DNA from: Acinetobacter sp. WCHA45
GTDB lineage: Bacteria; Pseudomonadota; Gammaproteobacteria; Pseudomonadales; Moraxellaceae
Assembly: GCF_002165255.2 (NCBI RefSeq)
Contig: NZ_CP028561.1
Span: 744,001-808,000, forward strand
Reading direction: 5' to 3'
Length of the DNA: 64,000 nucleotides
Shown here: positions 9,863 through 18,382 of the stretch, in pieces
Layout: every line of letters begins with the position of its first letter
Numbering within the stretch: position 1 is the first letter of the stretch
Notes under the pieces: model-generated
Told to the model about the DNA's origin: nothing
The model's input: the letters and a program-made list of their open reading frames with translations, nothing else
Databases searched by the model: none
Program-made: the position numbers and the translations under genes

Positions 9863-10567
9863 GTGCTTGGTTTTTTTTTAGATTTTATTACTATATGTAT
9901 AATTGGTTTTAACCTTATATTACTTTTTAAGTTTTATAAGGGAAATTATCCTAGCAAAATAGCATTGAACTCTATTGGAAGAGATCAGACGCCATTTCCA
10001 ATAAATAAAGAAGCCCAAAAGTTGGAAGAAGAATTAGTAAATACTGGCTTTTCTGTAATTGGATATTCATTTTTAGATAACACTTATGTCATGTTTCTTA
10101 AGCATACTGAAAACAATATCTCTTGCTTGATTTACTTAAATGATAAATATAAGAAAGTATGTTATGAGTTTTACTTAAAACCATTGATTGGGAAAGAAAT
10201 TTTTATTGAAAGTTGTGATATGCCTATGACATTTGAACATTTGCATCGAGACCTTTATAGAATTCCTGCAAACTTAACGCCTACACTTGTCTATTTAAGT
10301 ATTCTTAATAAAATAGGTAATGATGTGTTAGATAACTTGCCAACTTCGATAGATAAATTTCTGGAAATCGTATCAGATTATTTTTCTAAAGATGCAGAAT
10401 ATCAAACTCAACGAGGTTTTCTGTCCAAAATGAAAGCAGGACAAGAATTTCAAAAAATTAGTTTAATGGGAGCTTTTGTTCTTTTATTTCGTTCAGGATT
10501 CCCTACAGGATTTTATTTTTCCTATAAAGAACTCAACCGATTTAATAAAAAATTTCTTGGTCTTTAA
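9863..10567 (+). CDS. Membrane-anchored hypothetical protein in the Rhs locus
   Basis: A 234-residue protein with GTG start preceded by AAGGGTGG. Residues about 2-26 form one hydrophobic N-terminal segment (FFLDFITICIIGFNLILLF), then a Lys-rich turn and a soluble domain of about 200 residues. I recognise no family. It lies 39 bp behind the SUKH gene, in the same orientation and equally AT-rich, so it may be a second orphan immunity protein or other cargo. A toxin acting in the periplasm or at the membrane would need a membrane-attached immunity protein, which fits but is not shown. Confidence 0.7.
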   Translation: MLGFFLDFITICIIGFNLILLFKFYKGNYPSKIALNSIGRDQTPFPINKEAQKLEEELVNTGFSVIGYSFLDNTYVMFLKHTENNISCLIYLNDKYKKVCYEFYLKPLIGKEIFIESCDMPMTFEHLHRDLYRIPANLTPTLVYLSILNKIGNDVLDNLPTSIDKFLEIVSDYFSKDAEYQTQRGFLSKMKAGQEFQKISLMGAFVLLFRSGFPTGFYFSYKELNRFNKKFLGL

Positions 10568-10575
10568 ACTATTAC

Positions 10576-10668
10576 AATGGGTTGTATGGGTTGGTGGAAC
10601 TACAAAATCAGTAACCGACAGCGATCTATACCTACGGTGATGACTTGGTTAGTTATCATCAAGGGTAA
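10576..10668 (+). pseudogene. Decayed Rhs core scrap
   Basis: This short stretch reads LMELQNQ-like, then PTAIYTYGDDLVSYHQG, with an in-frame stop inside (CAG then TAA) and another at the end. It matches the core segment at about 4780-4880 of Rhs1 with point changes and a small deletion. It marks a third or fourth lost Rhs cassette at the end of the array. Confidence 0.85.
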
Positions 10669-10714
10669 GCCTCCAGTGAACCACCATTTTCGCTCAAGAT
10701 ACAATTCCCCGATA

Positions 10715-10740
10715 GTGTCCACTCACCAATAAGTGGGCAC
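10715..10740. terminator. Possible hairpin at end of Rhs array
   Basis: The 9-bp stem GTGTCCACT / AGTGGGCAC (one G-T wobble) with an 8-nt loop lies just beyond the last Rhs remnant. No good T-run follows, so it may be a weak or Rho-assisted terminator or a recombination-related palindrome. Confidence 0.35.
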
Positions 10741-10906
10741 CTATTTACGGATTTAAAGACAGTTATAGACGATTGTCTGTCCCCCTGTTTGTTGGTGACA
10801 GGCATTGTTCAGTTCTCTAACGCCTGTCGAATAGCAATGCACAGAATTTCATCAGAAAATGCCCTCATTTCTTGAATACTATCTTGTACCAGTTTTATTT
10901 ACAGGC

Positions 10907-12121
10907 TCAGTCTTTCCAACTGTCAACAATGTCAGCCCAGTCTTGCATCATTTTCCGTCTTTGTTTTAGATGTTTAGAATGATCATAAGATGCTTTAGTT
11001 TTATTGGATTCAGCATGTGCTAATTGTTTCTCTATCCACGCTTCCTCATAATCCTTTTCATATAGTAAGGTTGATGCTGTGGCTCTAAAATCATGAGTAG
11101 TTACATCTTTAAGACCGATATACTCCAGCATGCTATTTAAAGTTGATGGTGAAAGCATCCCGCTACTCTTTTTGCTAAAAATAGCAGGGAACACCAGAAT
11201 GCTATCACCTGATATTTCATGCTGCTGTCGTAAAACTTTATATGCTTGATCTGAAATTGGTAGTACATGGATTCTAGCTTTCTTCATCACTTCAATTGGA
11301 AATGTAATTAATTTTGATTCAAAGTCTACCCATGACCATTGCATCTTCCTGATTTCTACAGCGCGCAGCATTGTGTATAGGAGAATAAAGCCTGCATTCT
11401 TCACAGTTTGTGTGCCATTGTATTTAGGTAGACTTGTTCTTGCTTTATATCGCTCTTCTTTCGTTAATGCTCTTGCATGATTGACACGAGGACGTTTAAT
11501 TACATCACGTACTGCATAAGTAGGATCATTCTCAGCACGAAGCGTTGCTATAGCATATCGAATAACACCACCAACAAATCTTCTGTTCTCAAGTGCCGCA
11601 GAAGCACCAGTAAATCTTCCATTTGATTCTTTTACAACACGATCTACAGTGTTATCAAGTATTTTAAGCACATCGGCTGCTGTTACCTCGTTTACATTCT
11701 TCTTCCCAATCACAGGTGAAATATCTTTTTCTAAAGCAATATCAAACTTCCCTTGATAGGTTTCAGACTTTGAACACATTCGTTTCAGCTTAAATTCAGC
11801 AGCAATTGTATCAAAGGTATTGGTTGTTTCAGCTAATGCTTGGGCTTTAATATTTTTACGATCTTCAACAGGGTGTATCCCTTTTGCTAGCTTTGCTCTC
11901 ATTTGTTCTTTTAAAGAACGAGCCTCAGCTAAACTAATAGAAGGGTATTCACCCAAGCTCATTGATGATTCTTTGCCCTGAAAAATAAACTTGAATCGCC
12001 ATACCTTAGCTCCAGTCGGTCTAATTTCTATATATAGCCGATCAGAGTCTAGTAATCGATATAATTTATCTTTTGGTTTTAAACTTTTGATTTTGGCATC
12101 TGAAAGTTTTGTAGTAGCCAT
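10907..12121 (-). CDS. P4-type tyrosine integrase
   Basis: A 404-residue site-specific recombinase. The N-terminus (about 1-95) is an arm-DNA-binding domain of the DUF4102 type (LSDAKIKSLKPKDKLYRL, WRFKF, LGEYPSISLAEAR). The middle is a SAM-like core-binding domain. The C-terminal catalytic domain shows Arg in LLYTMLRAVEIRKMQW, the H-x-x-R box in THDFRATAST, a later His in LAHAESN and the nucleophile Tyr in SYDHS. It would integrate and excise a genomic island or satellite. It points away from coaD toward the Rhs array, so the array plausibly belongs to, or sits beside, an integrated element. No intact excisionase or matching att repeats were found. The ATG start matches the family's usual length. 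Confidence 0.95.
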   Translation of the reverse strand: MATTKLSDAKIKSLKPKDKLYRLLDSDRLYIEIRPTGAKVWRFKFIFQGKESSMSLGEYPSISLAEARSLKEQMRAKLAKGIHPVEDRKNIKAQALAETTNTFDTIAAEFKLKRMCSKSETYQGKFDIALEKDISPVIGKKNVNEVTAADVLKILDNTVDRVVKESNGRFTGASAALENRRFVGGVIRYAIATLRAENDPTYAVRDVIKRPRVNHARALTKEERYKARTSLPKYNGTQTVKNAGFILLYTMLRAVEIRKMQWSWVDFESKLITFPIEVMKKARIHVLPISDQAYKVLRQQHEISGDSILVFPAIFSKKSSGMLSPSTLNSMLEYIGLKDVTTHDFRATASTLLYEKDYEEAWIEKQLAHAESNKTKASYDHSKHLKQRRKMMQDWADIVDSWKD

Positions 12122-12930
<809 letters not shown>

Positions 12931-12931
12931 C

Positions 12932-13195
12932 GTGTCTTTATATATAACAGATGAATGCATCAATTGTGATGTCTGTGAGCCTGTATGTCCCAATGAAGCA
13001 ATTTATATGGGGGAATCAATCTATGAGATTGATCCTGCGCTTTGTACAGAGTGTGTGGGCCATCATGACAAACCGCAGTGCCAACTATTTTGTCCAGTTG
13101 ATTGTATTCCTCTTGATCCCAATCATGTTGAGTCACAAGACCAACTGATGGAAAAATATAAAAAATTGACAGCGCAAAAAAATACAAGCAATTAA
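12932..13195 (+). CDS. YfhL-type 2[4Fe-4S] ferredoxin
   Basis: An 87-residue electron-transfer protein starting with GTG 1 bp after the coaD stop, with the ribosome binding site (AAGGTTGG) inside the coaD end. The first cluster motif is CINCDVCEPVCP. The second half has CTECVGHHDKPQCQLFCPVDC, with the widened spacing between the second and third Cys that marks the YfhL/Fdx family of Allochromatium type. It likely passes low-potential electrons to a cytoplasmic enzyme; the partner is not apparent here. Co-translation with coaD is inferred from spacing. Confidence 0.93.
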   Translation: MSLYITDECINCDVCEPVCPNEAIYMGESIYEIDPALCTECVGHHDKPQCQLFCPVDCIPLDPNHVESQDQLMEKYKKLTAQKNTSN

Positions 13196-13206
13196 CTTTG
13201 AACTTT

Positions 13207-13212
13207 GATAAT
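13207..13212 (+). promoter_or_regulatory. Likely -10 of rnpB promoter
   Basis: GATAAT followed by a GC-rich discriminator (ATGCGCC) ends 9 bp before the RNA start. No good -35 is placed 17 bp upstream. The GATAAT plus GCGC arrangement recurs at both tRNA-Met promoters nearby. Confidence 0.5.
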
Positions 13213-13221
13213 ATGCGCCTC

Positions 13222-13573
<352 letters not shown>

Positions 13574-13595
13574 TAAGTTTTTTTGAAAATTGTGC

Positions 13596-13624
13596 TTGAC
13601 GTGTGTAGCGAAAGTTAAGATAAT
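13596..13624 (+). promoter_or_regulatory. Promoter of first tRNA-Met gene
   Basis: TTGACG (13596-13601), a 17-bp spacer, then GATAAT (13619-13624). A GCGC discriminator follows, typical of stringently controlled stable-RNA promoters. Confidence 0.8.
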
Positions 13625-13639
13625 GCGCCCACAGTTTTC

Positions 13640-13716
13640 GGCTATGTAGCTCAGTTGGTTAGAGCACCGCACTCATAATGCGGGGGTCACAAGTTCAAGT
13701 CTCGTCATAGCCACCA
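13640..13716 (+). tRNA. tRNA-Met (CAT), elongator
   Basis: A 77-nt tRNA. The acceptor stem is GGCTATG/CATAGCC with encoded CCA, the D-arm is GCTC...GAGC, the anticodon stem is CCGCA/TGCGG with loop CTCATAA (anticodon CAT), and the T-loop is TTCAAGT. It closely follows the pattern of E. coli elongator Met tRNA, not the Ile2 (ileX) or initiator type. Confidence 0.95.
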
Positions 13717-13722
13717 TTTTAT

Positions 13723-13750
13723 AGACCACGCTCCTGCGTGGTCTCTTTTT
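13723..13750 (+). terminator. Terminator of first tRNA-Met
   Basis: Stem AGACCACGC / GCGTGGTCT, 4-nt loop, then CTTTTTG. Confidence 0.85.
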
Positions 13751-13907
13751 GTCTATTGTTTTTATAATTTTTTAAATACCTTTTTAACAAACTAATTTTA
13801 CAGTTTAGTTAAGTGTTTAAATTTTTATGAAATTGCTGAAAAATGATCAAATGTGATTTAAAAGAATAAAAACTGTTCATATGTTCCGTATTTTCAACGT
13901 CATAGGC

Positions 13908-13936
13908 TTGACCGTTTAAGCGGAACACTAGATAAT
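13908..13936 (+). promoter_or_regulatory. Promoter of second tRNA-Met gene
   Basis: TTGACC (13908-13913), a 17-bp spacer, GATAAT (13931-13936), then a GCGC discriminator. The layout is the same as the first copy. Confidence 0.8.
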
Positions 13937-13951
13937 GCGCACACAGTTTAC

Positions 13952-14028
13952 GGCTATGTAGCTCAGTTGGTTAGAGCACCGCACTCATAATGCGGGGGTC
14001 ACAAGTTCAAGTCTCGTCATAGCCACCA
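13952..14028 (+). tRNA. tRNA-Met (CAT), elongator, second copy
   Basis: The 77-nt sequence is identical to the tRNA at 13640-13716, including the encoded CCA. The short leader (CACAGTTT) and the terminator are also near-copies, so the whole transcription unit was duplicated in tandem. Confidence 0.95.
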
Positions 14029-14035
14029 TTTTATA

Positions 14036-14058
14036 GATCACGCTCTTGCGTGGTTTTT
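14036..14058 (+). terminator. Terminator of second tRNA-Met
   Basis: Stem ATCACGC / GCGTGGT (one wobble) with loop TCTT and a run of seven T. It is a diverged copy of the terminator at 13723-13750. Confidence 0.8.
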
Positions 14059-14185
14059 TTATGCGCTTTTATTAGCTACCCAACTTATCAGGTATCAACT
14101 GAATATTATTTATGGATTTAAGGTAAAAAAGAATAGCCATCAGGTTTTCTGATGGCTTCAGTTGATTGGTTTTAATGTGATTGAA

Positions 14186-14229
14186 TTAGAAAATTAAAGA
14201 GATATATTGATTTAGTCTCAATATATCTC
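14186..14229 (-). terminator. Terminator of nadE operon
   Basis: A perfect 12-bp inverted repeat GAGATATATTGA / TCAATATATCTC (14199-14210 and 14218-14229). On the minus strand it is followed by TTTAATTTT, placed just beyond the stop of the gene at 14246. Confidence 0.7.
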
Positions 14230-14245
14230 AGCAGAAAAATAATAT

Positions 14246-15277
14246 TTATAAATGCTTTTCAATCGTCGCTAGAGTTTGATGACTTTCATAAAAAGGTTTT
14301 ACGATCATGGTGATAATAGGTTCTAATACACCATGTTCATCTAAGGCTACAACGACTTTAGGATAAAAACGTACAGCTTCATTTTGAAGATCTGACTCTT
14401 CAATACCAATCGCAGCAAATACATCCTCTAAGCTTTCGTCTTCATAAAAATCGTAAAAGACTTTTACGCCGTATAGAATAAGATCTTGAATATAGGAAGA
14501 CTGGCGTAGCTCTTTCCAGTATTCATAAATCATTACAAAGAATTCTTCAACATCCAGAGGTGTGACTTGTTTGGTGTATTCAGATAAAGGTTTAGCTTTA
14601 TTATCTTCCCAAATATTACGTGCCAAGCTCTCTAAGTCATCGTTTGAAAGTAAGCTTAAATCGGCAAGTTGTTCTTGGATAAAGCGGGCAATACTTTCTT
14701 CGATTTTCTGTTCAATGCGTTGTTGTTGACGATGTGAAAAAGTCTTTAGTTTCTGCTGCCACTGATATTTGCTTTCAGAAATTTGTTCTTCATCAGATTG
14801 TGAAAATAATTTTGGTAATTTATTTTGTAAAGTTGTGGTTGCGATATATTGGCATAATTGCTGAATTGAAGGGCTTTCTTTCAAGAAGTGGTTTAAATAA
14901 TGTCGAATATTTTCTAATTCGAGAAATTTAGATAACCACATTTCAAATTGGTGATCCGAAAAAACATCTTCTAAATGTGCTGAAGACTGTAAAGAAAAAA
15001 CATGCAAGCGTTGAGCAATTTCACCAATAAACTCTAATAGTCCAGCACCAAGCTGCATTTCAAAGGCATAACGCTTAACAACTGCCTGGATTTGTTCAAG
15101 CTCTATCACTTCTTTCAGTTTGATATTTGGCGCATGTTGTAGAAACAACTGAATAAACTGCTGAAAGAACTCAGGAGAAAGCTGTGTAGTAAGCTGATTT
15201 TTATAAAATGCCACTTGCTCAAGCATAAGTGCTTGAGCAAGTAATTGTGACTTTTCAGAAACAATTTTTTCAGTCAT
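14246..15277 (-). CDS. Conserved hypothetical protein, coupled to nadE
   Basis: A 343-residue protein of unknown function. Its ATG at 15277 overlaps the nadE stop (ATGACTGA), so it is translationally coupled; a longer in-frame start inside nadE is unlikely. The product is largely helical, acidic, Gln/Glu/Leu-rich and without membrane segments or signal peptide. A Lys/Arg/Gln-rich helix (HRQQQRIEQKIEES) sits near the middle. No motif known to me is present. Coupling to nadE suggests expression alongside NAD synthesis but does not reveal a role. Confidence 0.85.
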   Translation of the reverse strand: MTEKIVSEKSQLLAQALMLEQVAFYKNQLTTQLSPEFFQQFIQLFLQHAPNIKLKEVIELEQIQAVVKRYAFEMQLGAGLLEFIGEIAQRLHVFSLQSSAHLEDVFSDHQFEMWLSKFLELENIRHYLNHFLKESPSIQQLCQYIATTTLQNKLPKLFSQSDEEQISESKYQWQQKLKTFSHRQQQRIEQKIEESIARFIQEQLADLSLLSNDDLESLARNIWEDNKAKPLSEYTKQVTPLDVEEFFVMIYEYWKELRQSSYIQDLILYGVKVFYDFYEDESLEDVFAAIGIEESDLQNEAVRFYPKVVVALDEHGVLEPIITMIVKPFYESHQTLATIEKHL

Positions 15278-16895
15278 TCGCGGTCCATCCATTGACGATA
15301 GGGTAGCGTCGTTCGCGACTGAAAGCACGTGAACTAATCCGTGGGCCAATTGCACCCTGACGACGCTTGTATTCATTACGATCAACTAAGCGTATTACTT
15401 TTTCAACCACTTCAGCTTCGTAGCCTTTTGCAATTATGTCTGCTTGGCTAAGATCTTCTTCGATATAAGCGTACAGAATTGCATCAAGTACATCATAAGC
15501 AGGTAAAGAGTCTTGGTCTGTTTGATCAGGACGCAGCTCTGCTGAAGGTGGGCGAGTAATGACACGCTCAGGGATCACAGGTGTTTCACTTAATGTGTTA
15601 CGGTATTTTGCTAATTCGAAGACGATGGTTTTATAGACATCTTTTAATACAGAGAAGCCACCGACCATATCACCATACAGTGTGCAATAACCGACTGAAA
15701 TTTCAGACTTGTTACCTGTTGAAAGTACAAGGTTGCCAAACTTATTTGATAAACCCATGAGCAGGGTACCACGGGTACGTGCTTGTAAGTTTTCTTCCGT
15801 TGCATCCGCTGGTGTGTTGCCAAAGAACGGGAATAGGGTCTGCATGAAGCTATTTACTATTGGGTGAATCTCTGCAATACCGAAAGTTACACCCATACGA
15901 CGTGCTTGTTCTGTTGCATCTTCTACACTCATTTGAGAGGTGTAAGTATAAGGCATCATCACGGCTTGTACTTTATCAGCACCAATTGCATCAACAGCAA
16001 TAGCAAGTGTCAAGGCTGAATCGATTCCACCCGATAAGCCCAAGATCACACCTGGGAATCCTGAGCGTTGTACGTAGTCACGTGTTGCCATGACCAATGC
16101 TTGATAGATTTCAGCAAAAGTATCTAAAGTTGGAATTGGATTAGCAATTTTATACTGTTTTTGCTCTGCATCATATTCAGTCACATAAACAGATTCTTGA
16201 AAACTCGGTGCTTGTAATGCGAGTTCACCATTTTTGTTACTAACAAAACTTGACCCATCAAAAATAAGATCGTCCTGTCCACCAACTTGATTGACATAAA
16301 CAATATTCAGATTCAGTTGTTTTGCGAGTTCATTTAATGTTTGGATGCGATGCTGTGGTTTGCCGACTTCATACGGAGAAGCATTTAAGACAAGCACAGT
16401 TTCAACATTCAGTTGGCTAAGTTGTTTGACGGTATTCAGTGACCAAACATCTTCACAAATCAGTACACCAAACTTATGACCTAAATACTCAAAAACGAGA
16501 TGTTGATGGCCATCTTGGAAATAACGTTTTTCGTCAAAGACGCCATAATTTGGTAAGTTCTGTTTGTTGTATATTCCTAAAACTTGCCCATCTTTAATCA
16601 CTGCGGCTGAGTTGTAACGGTGACCATCTTCAGTTTGATGTACGAAACCGAATACCATGACGATATCTTTTACTTCACTTAATTGAGCGAACGCTTTTTG
16701 AGTGCGTTTTTGTAAATTTGGGCGAAGTAATAAGTCTTCAGCTGGGTAACCTAGCGTAGAAAGTTCAGGGAAGATGATCAGATCAGCCTGTTGTTGTTTC
16801 GCTAAATTTGCTTGCTCAACCATCTTTTGAGTATTTGCGTCAATATTGCCAATATGCGGAGAAAATTGAGCAAGGGCAATTTTAAAATTTTTCAT
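15270..16895 (-). CDS. nadE: Glutamine-dependent NAD+ synthetase
   Basis: The enzyme converts nicotinic acid adenine dinucleotide to NAD+, using ammonia freed from glutamine; it is the last step of NAD synthesis. The 541-residue product has two domains. The N-terminal nitrilase-type glutaminase (about 1-265) shows the catalytic triad contexts Glu in IIFPELSTLGYP, Lys in YNKQNLPNYGVFDE and Cys in VLICEDVW. The C-terminal synthetase shows the ATP PP-loop LGLSGGIDSAL (near 285), LSTGNKSE and PSAELRPDQTDQDSLP. The length fits the bacterial two-domain form. It is the first gene of an apparent two-gene unit. Confidence 0.97.
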   Translation of the reverse strand: MKNFKIALAQFSPHIGNIDANTQKMVEQANLAKQQQADLIIFPELSTLGYPAEDLLLRPNLQKRTQKAFAQLSEVKDIVMVFGFVHQTEDGHRYNSAAVIKDGQVLGIYNKQNLPNYGVFDEKRYFQDGHQHLVFEYLGHKFGVLICEDVWSLNTVKQLSQLNVETVLVLNASPYEVGKPQHRIQTLNELAKQLNLNIVYVNQVGGQDDLIFDGSSFVSNKNGELALQAPSFQESVYVTEYDAEQKQYKIANPIPTLDTFAEIYQALVMATRDYVQRSGFPGVILGLSGGIDSALTLAIAVDAIGADKVQAVMMPYTYTSQMSVEDATEQARRMGVTFGIAEIHPIVNSFMQTLFPFFGNTPADATEENLQARTRGTLLMGLSNKFGNLVLSTGNKSEISVGYCTLYGDMVGGFSVLKDVYKTIVFELAKYRNTLSETPVIPERVITRPPSAELRPDQTDQDSLPAYDVLDAILYAYIEEDLSQADIIAKGYEAEVVEKVIRLVDRNEYKRRQGAIGPRISSRAFSRERRYPIVNGWTAND

Positions 16896-17348
16896 TCAAA
16901 CCTAATCCTAAGTCTTAACAAGTGCTGATATACAAGTTCTTGATTTGTGTAAATATAATTTTAAAGAACGTTGTATATCATAGCGCCAAGTATTCTATAT
17001 CTTAAAGAAAAATGACAAGATGTCTAATATATACTAATTGCACATTTTTCTGCGTAAAAATAACAAGTTTTTCTGTCTTAAAGAGCAACATTTTTAAATG
17101 GTTGCGTAGTGATGGTGCATGACTATGAATAAACTTAGCATTGTCATTTATTCTTTTTTTTCGTGTCACTTTCGCATACCGAAATGACAGTTCAATGACA
17201 TGAATAGAAACACTCTTTTAGCTTATTTCGGTAATGGGATAAAAAAATACAAAAAATTAGAGTTTTCGTAAAATTTAAATCTATCAAAAACATAATTTTA
17301 TTGAATTGAATCTTTTTTGACCGTTCGTCGGGAATCCTTTTGCTACAC
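16896..17348. other. Intergenic region upstream of nadE
   Basis: AT-rich, about 450 bp. It must contain the nadE promoter on the minus strand. No open frame with a convincing ribosome binding site was seen. Confidence 0.4.
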
Positions 17349-17377
17349 TTGAGTGTACAGATGTCCACTGCTATTAT
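17349..17377 (+). promoter_or_regulatory. Promoter of the twin small-protein operon
   Basis: TTGAGT (17349-17354), a 17-bp spacer, TATTAT (17372-17377). It lies about 78 bp before the first small gene and is bracketed by the inverted repeat at 17353-17403, which suggests repressor control. Confidence 0.7.
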
Positions 17378-17403
17378 CCTAATTAATGTGAACATCTGTA
17401 CAC
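17353..17403. promoter_or_regulatory. Operator-like inverted repeat around the promoter
   Basis: The arms are GTGTACAGATGTCCAC (17353-17368) and GTGAACATCTGTACAC (17388-17403). They match at 15 of 16 positions as an inverted repeat with a 19-bp gap. The left arm overlaps the -35 end and spacer; the right arm covers about +5 to +20. Each arm also contains its own short palindrome-like core (TGTACA). It could be a two-site operator or, in RNA, only the right arm would be transcribed, so a transcript hairpin is less likely. Confidence 0.65.
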
Positions 17404-17454
17404 TAGATGTAACAGTAAAAATATGCATTTCGCATATAAAAAGAGGAAGTAGAA

Positions 17455-17556
17455 ATGTCAGTTGTATTTTTTCCAGTAATTGCGTTTGGTTTAGCTGTTG
17501 TAGTTGGTCGTATTGGTACTTTAATGTTCCAAGAGCAAGTACAAGAGTCAGAGTAA
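17455..17556 (+). CDS. 33-residue single-span membrane protein, paralog 1
   Basis: A tiny gene with a good ribosome binding site (AGAGGAAG, 7 bp before ATG). The product starts MSVVFFPVIAFGLAVVVGRI, then GTLMFQEQVQ, and ends acidic (ESE). It is one hydrophobic segment with a short polar tail, probably inserted in the inner membrane. The next gene, 38 bp downstream, encodes the same core (PVIAFGLA.xVGRIGT), which is strong evidence that both are real. No family name is known to me. Confidence 0.8.
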   Translation: MSVVFFPVIAFGLAVVVGRIGTLMFQEQVQESE

Positions 17557-17594
17557 GTTTGATTAATTAAACTTTTGATGAGAGGTAATAAGTT

Positions 17595-17759
17595 ATGATG
17601 ATTCCAACAATCTTATATCCAGTAATTGCTTTTGGATTGGCAATTGGTGTGGGACGTATCGGTACAATTGTGAAAGATGCGATGCGTGTAGATTTTACGA
17701 CTGAAATGGATGATAGTCATGAACTTAGCTCAGAGAGCACTAAAAACACAGCAGCATAG
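17595..17759 (+). CDS. 54-residue single-span membrane protein, paralog 2
   Basis: The second small gene of the pair, with AGAGGTAA 8 bp before the ATG. Residues 7-25 (ILYPVIAFGLAIGVGRIGT) match the first small protein at 14 or more of 17 aligned positions. Here the span is followed by a longer soluble, acidic tail (DAMRVDFTTEMDD, then SHELSSESTKN). Both probably come from one transcript that ends at the terminator at 17784. The function is unknown. Conserved Gly and Arg in the shared GRIGT end suggest an interaction surface at the membrane edge (inference). Confidence 0.8.
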   Translation: MMIPTILYPVIAFGLAIGVGRIGTIVKDAMRVDFTTEMDDSHELSSESTKNTAA

Positions 17760-17783
17760 AATTGCTAATGATGTTTCAAGCTG

Positions 17784-17816
17784 AAAAGCCCTGTAAATAA
17801 ACGACAGGGTTTTTTA
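17784..17816 (+). terminator. Terminator of the twin small-protein operon
   Basis: Stem AAGCCCTGT / ACAGGGTTTT (core CCCTGT/ACAGGG) followed by a T-run. The 3' end of the convergent gene at 17814 touches it. Confidence 0.8.
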
Positions 17817-18338
17817 TTGATTCAAAATAATATTTGGAATCTTCTTTAAAAAAATATCTCGTGCAATATCACCTTGTTGTTCAATGTTGTAACTGGTGAA
17901 AGTCTTGGTTTGAATAAATTGATAATGATAGGGATTATACTTTTTAAAACTAAGATAGTAGCCTATTTGTAACAACATTCCTTTTAAGATGACATTGGTT
18001 TTTTGCTGAAATTGCAAGATGTGGGCGAGTTCATGAATAAAAATTGCCTGAAGATCTAATGAGCATTTTGAATAATCCTTATAAAAATGTTGTTTATGTA
18101 CAAATAGATTACCGTTTGGCGCCATAAAAATATTAACAGGCTGCCAAGGGAGATAGGGGATATTGAAAATCTTAACTTCTGCATAGTTAATCAAGTCACC
18201 AAATACGGGGCGTGCCATGGCGATTTCGCCCGACGTCATTCCACGATATTGGAACTCATTCATTTTAAGATAAAAGATTAGGTTTGCAATGAAGCCTGCC
18301 TTTAATCTTTGTATATATGTTTGAAATGATTTGATCAT
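17814..18338 (-). CDS. HELAH-type metallopeptidase-like protein
   Basis: A 174-residue protein with the zinc-binding motif FIHELAHILQ (HExxH near residue 103) and a downstream Glu-containing helix (YNIEQQGDIARDIF) that could supply the third ligand, the arrangement seen in small gluzincin-like domains. The N-terminus is basic and amphipathic rather than a clear signal peptide. Related small proteins are often annotated only as Vgr-related or hypothetical. The substrate is unknown and peptidase activity is inferred from the motif. It is transcribed convergently with the small-protein operon. Confidence 0.75.
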   Translation of the reverse strand: MIKSFQTYIQRLKAGFIANLIFYLKMNEFQYRGMTSGEIAMARPVFGDLINYAEVKIFNIPYLPWQPVNIFMAPNGNLFVHKQHFYKDYSKCSLDLQAIFIHELAHILQFQQKTNVILKGMLLQIGYYLSFKKYNPYHYQFIQTKTFTSYNIEQQGDIARDIFLKKIPNIILNQ

Positions 18339-18382
18339 TTGAACTATAGATAGGAAAAGTGAGGGTGATCAGAATATTTTAG

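Larger units (their letters stand above)
10569..10906. other. Gene-free junction between Rhs array and integrase
   Basis: This stretch holds the decayed Rhs scrap (10576-10668), a hairpin at 10715-10740 and further short inverted repeats built on CCTGT/ACAGG at about 10780-10805. No intact gene or clear attachment-site repeat was seen. Confidence 0.6.

Noticed and set aside
13640..14028. tRNA-Ile2 (CAT) or initiator tRNA identity
   Set aside because: The acceptor stem pairs at position 1-72 (not initiator) and the body follows elongator Met tRNA rather than ileX.
17192..17428. 78-codon minus-strand frame over the small-protein promoter
   Set aside because: It lies antisense across the promoter and inverted repeat, has low-complexity content and no start signal.
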